A stretch of DNA of 35,194 bases. Source: an uncultured Flavobacteriaceae bacterium (lineage in GTDB: Bacteria; Bacteroidota; Bacteroidia; Flavobacteriales; Flavobacteriaceae). Both the position numbers and the translations under genes were made by a program. Each line of letters opens with the position of its first letter. Positions within the stretch are counted from its first letter, which is position 1. The stretch covers positions 1 through 35,194 of the forward strand of contig CALSUE010000005.1 of the NCBI GenBank assembly GCA_943789455.1, in the 5' to 3' direction. The notes under the pieces were generated by a model that was given only the letters and a program-made list of their open reading frames with translations, was not told the DNA's origin and made no database searches. Shown piece after piece: positions 1 to 7,300 of this stretch.

Positions 1-1
1 C

Positions 2-2020
2 CCAGAATTTATTGAAAGTATGATTCATAAATTTTTAAATGCCACTACTTTTGACGGTTACAATCCTTACAGAGTAACTAAAGGTGGTTTTGACTGGGAA
101 ACCATTGAGCCGGATGACCCGTGGTCATATATTGGATACTGGGGTGACCATCAAATTATCTATTTATTAAAATTTTTAGAATTTATAAATAATCATAAAC
201 CGGGAAGATTAGAGAGTTTCTTTACTAAAAATCTTTTTGTTTATGCGAATGTTCCCTATAAAATAAAGTCTTATGGAGAGCTGCTTAAAAACCCGAAAGA
301 CACCATAATTTTTGACCAACAATTGGATGCCAAAATTCGTGAAGAAAGAGCAACTTTGGGGTCTGATGGAGCTTTATTGCGTGACGAACATCGCTTTATC
401 GTAAAGGCAAATTTCATAGAAAAAATTCTTGCAACTTCATTAGCTAAATTATCTAATTTTATCCCTGAAGGAGGAATCTGGATGAATACACAAAGGCCTG
501 AATGGAATGATGCCAATAATGCTCTCGTTGGAAATGGAGTTTCAATGGTAACATTATATTATTTAAATCGATTTTTCAATTTCTTTGAAGAATTGTTAGA
601 AAGTTCCTCAACTACTGAAGTTGAAGTTTCTAACGAAATTTTAGAATTTTTCGACAAGGTCCTCAATACCTTTGAAAAAAACACCAAATTATTAGCTTCT
701 TCTATCAATGATACTGATAAAAAAACAATTTTAGATGCTTTAGGACAAGCTGGAGATAATTACCGAATGCAAATTTACAACCATGCATTCTCTGGAAGGA
801 AAACAAAACTTTCATTTGATAAATTGAAAAAATTTGTAAGTCTAAGCAAATCATATTTAGAGCATTCTATAAAAGCAAATAAACGTTCAGATAACTTATA
901 TCATGCCTATAATTTAATGACGGTAAATGAAGACAATACCGTTTCCATAAGTTATTTAAGCGAGATGCTAGAGGGTCAAGTTGCCGTTTTAAGTTCGGGT
1001 TATTTAGATGGAAAAGAAACGTTAAGAGTGTTAGACGCCCTGAAGCAAAGTAAACTTTTTAGAAAAGATCAATATAGTTATCTGTTATATCCTTTTAAAG
1101 AGCTTAAAGGATTCTTGGATAGAAATACAATTTCTGAAGATGCTGTTTTATCATCAAGATTATTCCAAGAGATGTTAAAAGATAATTCTGTTGAAATTAT
1201 TGAAAGAGATGTAAATGGCGAGTACCACTTTAATGGAAACTTTAAAAATGCAAATGATGTTACTGAGGCCCTAGAAAAACTATCTGAAACAAAATACAGT
1301 GATCTTTTAGCCTCAGAAACTCCAAAAATTCTTAAAGCTTTTGAAGATGTTTTTAATCACAAAGCATTTACAGGAAGATCAGGTACATTTTATGGTTATG
1401 AGGGATTAGGTTCTATTTATTGGCATATGGTTTCAAAATTATTATTAGCTGTACAAGAATCTTGTTTACAGGCCATTTCAAATGAAGAAGATGAAGTAAT
1501 GATTGGCCAGTTACTTGAACACTTCTATGAAATAAATGAAGGCATAGGGGTGCATAAATCGCCACAATTATACGGTGCTTTTCCAACAGACCCCTATTCT
1601 CATACACCAGGTGGTAAAGGCGCTCAACAACCAGGAATGACAGGGCAAGTAAAAGAGGATGTAATCTCAAGATTTGGGGAATTAGGTGTTTTTGTAAAAC
1701 ATGGAAAACTGTATTTTAATCCTTGTTTATTGAGAAAAGAAGAATTTATTTCTAAAGAAACAAATTTTGAATATTTAAGTCTTTTTAATGGAAGTCAAAA
1801 CAAAACAATCCCTGCTGATTCATTAGCATTTACCTATTGTCAAGTGCCAATTATTTATCATATATCTGATAAAGATCATCTAGAGATCATTTTTAATGAT
1901 GGAACTTCTTCCAAAATTGATGCATTGGTTATAGATCATGAAACAAGTGAGAAAATATTTAAAAGAACTGGAGAGGTTATTCAGATTAAAGTATACATAA
2001 ATAATACATATTTGAAATAG
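2..2020 (+). CDS. GH94-clan glucan phosphorylase, probably GH149 beta-1,3-glucan phosphorylase (5' end cut)
   Basis: The reading frame is open from base 2, upstream of the first Met at 20, so this is the C-terminal part of a larger protein; about 672 residues are visible, and known GH149 enzymes are roughly 1,100. There is no export signal in the visible part. The segment RPEWNDANNAL (Asp codon 509-511) resembles the W-N-D catalytic-acid motif of clan GH-Q phosphorylases such as GH94 (GDWNDGMN). A Gly/Pro-rich stretch (GAQQPGMTGQVKED, about 1620-1660) would fit the phosphate-side loop near the end of the barrel. The gene lies 13 bp before a GH17 gene in a beta-glucan operon, which favours a beta-1,3-oligoglucan phosphorylase that releases glucose-1-phosphate in the cytoplasm. 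Assignment to GH149 rather than another GH94-like family is inferred from motif, length and context. The GH94-clan call is firmer than the exact specificity. Confidence 0.62.
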   Translation, partial: PEFIESMIHKFLNATTFDGYNPYRVTKGGFDWETIEPDDPWSYIGYWGDHQIIYLLKFLEFINNHKPGRLESFFTKNLFVYANVPYKIKSYGELLKNPKDTIIFDQQLDAKIREERATLGSDGALLRDEHRFIVKANFIEKILATSLAKLSNFIPEGGIWMNTQRPEWNDANNALVGNGVSMVTLYYLNRFFNFFEELLESSSTTEVEVSNEILEFFDKVLNTFEKNTKLLASSINDTDKKTILDALGQAGDNYRMQIYNHAFSGRKTKLSFDKLKKFVSLSKSYLEHSIKANKRSDNLYHAYNLMTVNEDNTVSISYLSEMLEGQVAVLSSGYLDGKETLRVLDALKQSKLFRKDQYSYLLYPFKELKGFLDRNTISEDAVLSSRLFQEMLKDNSVEIIERDVNGEYHFNGNFKNANDVTEALEKLSETKYSDLLASETPKILKAFEDVFNHKAFTGRSGTFYGYEGLGSIYWHMVSKLLLAVQESCLQAISNEEDEVMIGQLLEHFYEINEGIGVHKSPQLYGAFPTDPYSHTPGGKGAQQPGMTGQVKEDVISRFGELGVFVKHGKLYFNPCLLRKEEFISKETNFEYLSLFNGSQNKTIPADSLAFTYCQVPIIYHISDKDHLEIIFNDGTSSKIDALVIDHETSEKIFKRTGEVIQIKVYINNTYLK

Positions 2021-2033
2021 GAAAAGAGAGTCG

Positions 2034-3314
2034 ATGAGATTGAAGTTTTATCTATATATCACAGCCATTTCGTGCATCATGTTATGTTGTAATGAAGATG
2101 AAACAAATAAAAAATTACAAAAAAATCCGAAACAGAAGAAACAATTGACAGCAAAAGATATATTAGGAGACCCAAATTATTTAGCAATATCCTATGGTGG
2201 TTATCGAAAAACAACCAGGGGTATTCAACCAACCATAGCGGAAGTAAAAGAAGATATAAAGATTCTTTACGCAATGAAAATTAGAATCCTTAGAACGTAT
2301 AATGTTCAATTAGCTCAAGCAGAAACAATTCTTAAAGCCATACATGAACTAAAGAGTGAAAATCCTTCTTTTGAAATGTATGTAATGTTAGGTGCTTGGA
2401 TAGATTGTAAAAATGCCTGGACAAATCATCCAGTTAATCACCAACTAGAAAGCGATCAAAATGAAAGTGAAATAGCTAGAGCTGTTTCATTGGCAAATAA
2501 ATATCCAAGTATTGTAAAAATTATAGCTGTAGGAAATGAGGCAATGGTAAAATGGGCAACAAGTTATTATGTTCAGCCATCAGTAATTCTAAAATGGGTT
2601 ACTCATTTACAAGACTTAAAGAAAACCCAAAAACTCCCAAAAAATCTTTGGATTACGAGTTCAGATAATTTTGCTTCTTGGGGTGGTGGTGGTGATGAAT
2701 ATCATACGGAAGATTTAAATAAACTTATTAAAGAGGTAGATTATATTTCTATGCACACCTACCCTATGCATGACACACATTATAATCCTGTTTTTTGGTA
2801 TACAAATGAAGAAAAACCCAACATAGAGAAAGTAAATAATATCATGTTAAGAGCCAGAGATTATGCGGTATCTCAATATGATAGTGTTGCCAACTACGTA
2901 AAAAGTCTAGGGATAAAAAAACCAATACATATTGGAGAAACAGGCTGGGCCTCGTTTTCAAACGGACTTTATGGTAATAAAGGAAGTAAAGCAACTGATG
3001 AATATAAAGAGGCGTTATTTTATGAGCATATGAGAGAATGGACTGCAAAAGCTGGTATTTCATGTTTCTATTTTGAAGCTTTTGATGAAGTTTGGAAAGA
3101 TGCTCCAAACCCAAAAGGTTCAGAAAATCACTTTGGATTATTTACTATTGATGGGAAAGCTAAATACGCCCTGTGGGATTTAGTGGATGAAGGGATTTTT
3201 GATGGCTTGGGTAGAAATAAAAATTCAATTACAAAAACCTATAACGGAAATAAAGACAGTTTACTTTTAGAAGTACATGTTCCTCCGTTCAAAAAAAATA
3301 ATACCACATTATAA
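2034..3314 (+). CDS. GH17 beta-1,3-glucanase, lipoprotein
   Basis: This 426-residue protein is a glycoside hydrolase family 17 beta-1,3-glucanase. It starts with a lipoprotein signal peptide (residues 1-19, Cys18/Cys19 in IMLCC), so it is probably anchored to the periplasmic or outer membrane. The TIM-barrel region spans about residues 48-395. The proton donor is Glu169 in AVGNEAM and the nucleophile is Glu302 in IGETGWAS. The late-barrel motif FYFEAFDEVWKD is also typical of the family. It probably cuts beta-1,3-glucan (laminarin) chains or oligomers before import. It sits 13 bp after the phosphorylase gene and 14 bp before the GH30 gene, in one operon. A transglycosylase activity, known for some bacterial GH17 enzymes, cannot be excluded. 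Confidence 0.9.
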   Translation: MRLKFYLYITAISCIMLCCNEDETNKKLQKNPKQKKQLTAKDILGDPNYLAISYGGYRKTTRGIQPTIAEVKEDIKILYAMKIRILRTYNVQLAQAETILKAIHELKSENPSFEMYVMLGAWIDCKNAWTNHPVNHQLESDQNESEIARAVSLANKYPSIVKIIAVGNEAMVKWATSYYVQPSVILKWVTHLQDLKKTQKLPKNLWITSSDNFASWGGGGDEYHTEDLNKLIKEVDYISMHTYPMHDTHYNPVFWYTNEEKPNIEKVNNIMLRARDYAVSQYDSVANYVKSLGIKKPIHIGETGWASFSNGLYGNKGSKATDEYKEALFYEHMREWTAKAGISCFYFEAFDEVWKDAPNPKGSENHFGLFTIDGKAKYALWDLVDEGIFDGLGRNKNSITKTYNGNKDSLLLEVHVPPFKKNNTTL

Positions 3315-3328
3315 AAATATATAGTGAA

Positions 3329-4822
3329 ATGAAATTAACTAGGATATACTTTTTTTTAACACTAATCTTTATGAGTGTCCTCTCTTGCACATCAGAAAAA
3401 TCTTTATCGGTAAAAGTTATAGAAACTTCAAAAAATGGTAATAAATTAAGCCAAGTAAGTAGTTTTACTGAGACTAATGAAGTTTCTTCTATTCGTATTA
3501 ACCCAGAAATAACATATCAAAAAATTACAGGTTTTGGTGGTTCTTTTACAGAAGCTTCCGCTTATTTGTTAAATAAATTAAGTTCTAAAAATCGTGATAC
3601 AATATTAAGTGCCTATTTTTCAAAAGAAGGAGCTAACTATTCACTAACTAGAACACACATGAACTCGTGTGATTTTTCACTATCAAACTATTCATATTCT
3701 CCTGTTGAGAATGACATAGAGCTTGAGCATTTTTCTATCCAAGAAGACAAAGACGATCTTATTCCAATGATTAAAGACGCTATGAAAATATCTGAAGATG
3801 GCTTCCAAATCATAGCATCGCCATGGTCTGCTGCACCTTGGATGAAAGATAATAATAAGTGGGTTGGTGGGAGATTACTTCCAAAATATTATGATACTTG
3901 GGCGTTATTTTTCTCAAAATACTTGACGGCATACAAAGCAGAAGGTATAGATATCTGGGGGTTTACAGTAGAAAACGAACCACATGGTAATGGAGATAAT
4001 TGGGAAAGCATGCACTATACCCCAAAGGAAATGACTGATTTTGTTCAATTTCATTTAGGTCCAAAATTAGAAAAAGATGGTTATGGAAATAAAATAATCC
4101 TAGGTTACGACCAAAATAGAGCTGGTTTACAAGAATGGGTAGATGAAATGTATAGAGATGATAACTCTTCTAAATATTTTGATGGTACCGCTATTCATTG
4201 GTATGAAAGCACCTATGATTTTTTCCCTGAAGCACTTCAATATGCACACAACAAAGCTCCAAACAAATACTTAATAGAAACAGAGGGTTGTGTAGATTCT
4301 GAAATCCCTAAATGGCAAGATGATGATTGGTATTGGAGTAAAGAAGCAACAGACTGGGGGTGGGACTGGGCTTCTGAGAAAGACAAACATCTTCACCCTA
4401 AGTATGCCCCTGTAAACAGGTATGCCAGAGACATTATTGGATGTCTAAACAACTGGGTAGATGGTTGGGTAGACTGGAATATGGTTTTAGATACTCAGGG
4501 GGGGCCAAACTGGTTTGAGAACTGGTGTGTGGCACCTGTAATTGTAGATCCAGAAAAAGACGAGGTTTACTTTACTCCTATTTATTACACGATGGCACAT
4601 TTCAGCAAATACATTAGACCTCAAGCTGAAATCATAGAGGTTAAAAAATCAGATAAAGATTTAATGGTTACTGCTGCAAAAAACACTGATGGATCAATTG
4701 CTGTAGTGATTTTTAATGAAGGAACAACTCAAAAAAGTTTTCAACTTTCATTAGGAACAGAAGTAACTACCATTTCAATAAACGCGCAAGCCATACAAAC
4801 AATATTAATTAATACGATTTAA
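3329..4822 (+). CDS. GH30 glucosidase, probable beta-1,6-glucan debranching lipoprotein
   Basis: This 497-residue glycoside hydrolase family 30 protein has a lipoprotein signal (lipobox SVLSC, Cys20). The barrel begins after FGGSFTEASA (residues 69-78), a hallmark of the GH30 N-terminal region. The acid/base is Glu217 in TVENEPHG, and the nucleophile is most likely Glu319 in IETEGCVD, which matches the SEAC-type motif of GH30. A beta-sandwich tail with NTDGSIAVVIFNEG follows the barrel. Characterised marine flavobacterial GH30 enzymes next to GH17 genes remove beta-1,6-glucose side branches of laminarin, and the same role is inferred here. The gene lies 5 bp before the symporter gene and 14 bp after the GH17 gene. 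The family call is firm, and the beta-1,6 specificity is inferred from context. Confidence 0.88.
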   Translation: MKLTRIYFFLTLIFMSVLSCTSEKSLSVKVIETSKNGNKLSQVSSFTETNEVSSIRINPEITYQKITGFGGSFTEASAYLLNKLSSKNRDTILSAYFSKEGANYSLTRTHMNSCDFSLSNYSYSPVENDIELEHFSIQEDKDDLIPMIKDAMKISEDGFQIIASPWSAAPWMKDNNKWVGGRLLPKYYDTWALFFSKYLTAYKAEGIDIWGFTVENEPHGNGDNWESMHYTPKEMTDFVQFHLGPKLEKDGYGNKIILGYDQNRAGLQEWVDEMYRDDNSSKYFDGTAIHWYESTYDFFPEALQYAHNKAPNKYLIETEGCVDSEIPKWQDDDWYWSKEATDWGWDWASEKDKHLHPKYAPVNRYARDIIGCLNNWVDGWVDWNMVLDTQGGPNWFENWCVAPVIVDPEKDEVYFTPIYYTMAHFSKYIRPQAEIIEVKKSDKDLMVTAAKNTDGSIAVVIFNEGTTQKSFQLSLGTEVTTISINAQAIQTILINTI

Positions 4823-4827
4823 TAATT

Positions 4828-6252
4828 ATGTCTAGAACAAGTAAAGTCCCTATGGGGCAAAAAATAGCCTTTGGTTTTGGAATGCTAGCCAACCAAATGT
4901 TTCCAGCAATCTTAGGAATCTTTATGGTTGTTTTGGTTGAAGATTTAGGTTTTTCTGGCTGGATGTGGTCTTTAGTATTTCTTTTCCCAAGGATTTTTGA
5001 TGCGATTACTGATCCAATTATGGGCTTTATCTCAGACAATACAAAATCTAAATGGGGAAGACGTAGACAATATGTTCTAATTGGGGGAATTCTTATGGGA
5101 CTAGCCTATATTTTTATGTGGCAGCTGACTAAGGCTGACGGAGTAGAATATAACTTTTGGTATTTCTTCTTGTGGTCTTTAGTATTTTATTTAGGTCTAA
5201 CTATTTTTAGTGTTCCTTATGTAGCCATGGGATATGAAATGAGTGATGATTTTCATGAACGCACCAACATTATGGCGATAGCCCAATTTATTGGGCAATG
5301 GGCATGGGTAATTGCACCTTTGTTTTGGATCATTATGTATGATGAAAGTTGGTTCCCTTCTGCAGATATTGCTGTTAAAGAATTGGCAATTTGGGTAGCT
5401 ATACCCTGTGCTCTTTGTGCTATGGTTCCTGCAATTTTTATAAAAAGTAACTCAACACTAGACGAAGACTATGAGCCTTTAAACTCATCCAATATTGGAA
5501 ATAGTTTAATGAAAATATTTGAAAGTTTTGTAGCTGCATTTAAAATCAAAGAATTTCGAAAATTATGTGGGGCAACTTTTTTAATATTTAATGCTTTTAA
5601 TACAGTAGCCGCCCTTACTTTTTTTGTAATTGTATATAAATTATTTAATGGAGATGCAGGTGCCAGCGGAATATGGGTTTCAATGTTTGGATGTTTGGGA
5701 GCATTAGGAACTACTTTTATTGTTATTCCAGCTGTGGCTTGGATGTCAAAAAAACTAGGGAAGAAAAAAGCTTTTATGTTATCACAATCAATTTCATTGG
5801 TAGGGTATATTATGCTTTATTTCTTATTTATTCCAGGAAAACCATGGATGTACATTATTGCTTTGCCTTTCTTTTCTTTTGGTATAGGGAGTTTATTTAC
5901 CATTATGATGTCTATGACTGCAGATGTTATTGATATTGATGAAATAAATACAGGAAAGCGTAGAGAAGGTGTTTTTGGAGCTATTTATTGGTGGATGGTA
6001 AAAGTAGGTTATGGTATTGCTGGAGCGCTTAGTGGTGTAATTATTACTGTAGTTGGTTTTAACTCAGATCTAGCAACAACAGACCAACAAGCTGCAGTTG
6101 ATGGGCTCCATGCTTTCTTTTGTTTTTTCCCAATGATAGGAACAATTTTAGCAATGCTTATTATGCGTAATTATAGTATTACAGAAGAAAGAGCTCATGA
6201 AATTAGAGCTGAATTAGAAAAAAGAAAAAACACACAAATAATAAATAATTAA
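4828..6252 (+). CDS. GPH-family (MFS) glycoside/cation symporter
   Basis: This 474-residue inner-membrane transporter has about 12 predicted hydrophobic helices. The stretch RIFDAITDPIMGFISDNT followed by KSKWGRRRQ is the loop 2-3 signature of the glycoside-pentoside-hexuronide:cation symporter family (MelB-like, MFS_2). A second cytoplasmic loop with MSMTADVIDIDEINTGKRREG is also typical of this family. It probably carries gluco-oligosaccharides or glucose released by the lipoprotein GH17 and GH30 enzymes into the cytoplasm, where the unsignalled GH17 and the phosphorylase would act. It begins 5 bp after GH30 and ends 14 bp before the second GH17, so all are likely co-transcribed. The substrate is inferred only from the neighbours. 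Confidence 0.88.
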   Translation: MSRTSKVPMGQKIAFGFGMLANQMFPAILGIFMVVLVEDLGFSGWMWSLVFLFPRIFDAITDPIMGFISDNTKSKWGRRRQYVLIGGILMGLAYIFMWQLTKADGVEYNFWYFFLWSLVFYLGLTIFSVPYVAMGYEMSDDFHERTNIMAIAQFIGQWAWVIAPLFWIIMYDESWFPSADIAVKELAIWVAIPCALCAMVPAIFIKSNSTLDEDYEPLNSSNIGNSLMKIFESFVAAFKIKEFRKLCGATFLIFNAFNTVAALTFFVIVYKLFNGDAGASGIWVSMFGCLGALGTTFIVIPAVAWMSKKLGKKKAFMLSQSISLVGYIMLYFLFIPGKPWMYIIALPFFSFGIGSLFTIMMSMTADVIDIDEINTGKRREGVFGAIYWWMVKVGYGIAGALSGVIITVVGFNSDLATTDQQAAVDGLHAFFCFFPMIGTILAMLIMRNYSITEERAHEIRAELEKRKNTQIINN

Positions 6253-6266
6253 AGAGTACTTAAAAA

Positions 6267-7160
6267 ATGTCAGTAAGAGAAGAAAAGATTCTATCGTTAA
6301 CAAACGTAGATTTATCTAAAAAGTCAACAAAAGAATTAAAAGCTATTTTCAAAGCGGTTTTATTCGATGGAGTACATGGATTTTGTTCAAGCCCCTATGA
6401 AGAAGGCCAACAACCAGGAGACACCTTAACAGAGGAACAGATTAGACGCAGATTAAAAATAATACAACCCTATACCAAATGGATACGTTCTTTTTCGTGT
6501 ACAGAAGGAAATGAATTAATTCCAAAAGTAGCACGTGAATTAGGCATCAAAACATTTGTTGGAGCTTGGCTTGGAAACGATGCAGAGATTAATAAAAAAG
6601 AAATTGCTGGACTAATTAAGTTAGCAAATGAAGGGTATGTAGATATTGCTGCCGTTGGTAACGAAGTAATGTACAGACAAGACTTATCGGAACAAGAATT
6701 GCTTTCATTTATAAATGAAGTAAAAGAAGGAATTACTGAAGACGTTCCCGTAGGATATGTAGATGCTTACTATGAGTTTGAGGATCGACCAGCTATTTCT
6801 GAAGCTTGTGATATTATTCTAGCCAATTGTTATCCTTTTTGGGAAGGGTGTCATCAAGACTACTCATTATTGTACATGAAAGATATGTACCAAAGGGCGC
6901 TTCGTGCCGGAAAAGGTAAAAAAGTAATTATTACTGAAACAGGATGGCCAAGTGAGGGTTCTAGTTTGGCAGGAGCAGTTCCATCTGAAGAAAATGCTAT
7001 GAAATATTTTATCAATGCTCAAACCTGGTCTAAGGAAGAAGACATAGATATCTTTTATTTCTCATCATTTGATGAGTCTTGGAAAGTGGATTCAGAAGGA
7101 GATGTTGGCTCTTATTGGGGGGTTTGGGATAAAGATGAGCAATTGAAGTTTAGTGAGTAG
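6267..7160 (+). CDS. GH17 beta-1,3-glucosidase/glucanase without export signal
   Basis: This 297-residue protein is almost a bare GH17 catalytic domain. The proton donor is Glu133 in AVGNEVMYR and the nucleophile is Glu224 in IITETGWPSEG; FYFSSFDESWK appears near the end of the barrel, as in the other GH17 of this operon. The N-terminus (MSVREEKILSLTNVDL) is charged and has no hydrophobic segment, so it should be cytoplasmic. It lies 14 bp after the symporter gene and is the last gene of the five-gene block. The location suggests that it trims imported beta-1,3-gluco-oligosaccharides alongside the phosphorylase. Most described GH17 enzymes are exported, so the apparent cytoplasmic site is notable. 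Family certain; whether exo or endo is unknown. Confidence 0.88.
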   Translation: MSVREEKILSLTNVDLSKKSTKELKAIFKAVLFDGVHGFCSSPYEEGQQPGDTLTEEQIRRRLKIIQPYTKWIRSFSCTEGNELIPKVARELGIKTFVGAWLGNDAEINKKEIAGLIKLANEGYVDIAAVGNEVMYRQDLSEQELLSFINEVKEGITEDVPVGYVDAYYEFEDRPAISEACDIILANCYPFWEGCHQDYSLLYMKDMYQRALRAGKGKKVIITETGWPSEGSSLAGAVPSEENAMKYFINAQTWSKEEDIDIFYFSSFDESWKVDSEGDVGSYWGVWDKDEQLKFSE

Positions 7161-7300
7161 AAACAGCAATGTTGTGTTAATATATCACTGTTTAACACTA
7201 TAAATCAAGACTGTATAGTTTTTGTATGGGTTAATTTTGAGAATGTTAGGGTTAAAATTGATGATATTTGGGGCTTACAAACTTTTTAAATATTTTCAAT
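7161..7300 (+). promoter_or_regulatory. Intergenic region with possible hairpin and weak promoter before the T9SS genes
   Basis: This 140-bp gap separates the enzyme operon from the two secreted-protein genes. A 7-bp inverted repeat GTGTTAA/TTAACAC (7174-7180 and 7192-7198) could form a hairpin but has no T-run after it. A weak match to the Bacteroidetes promoter is present: TTG at 7237-7239, a 23-bp gap, then GATATTTG at 7263-7270 (one mismatch to TAnnTTTG and a slightly long gap). It would give a leader of about 25 nt for the gene starting at 7301. It is therefore unclear whether the secreted proteins are on a separate transcript. Confidence 0.22.

Noticed and set aside
7268..7300. Longer start (TTG) for the repeat protein
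   Set aside because: It adds 11 residues before a clean signal peptide that begins at the ATG at 7301.
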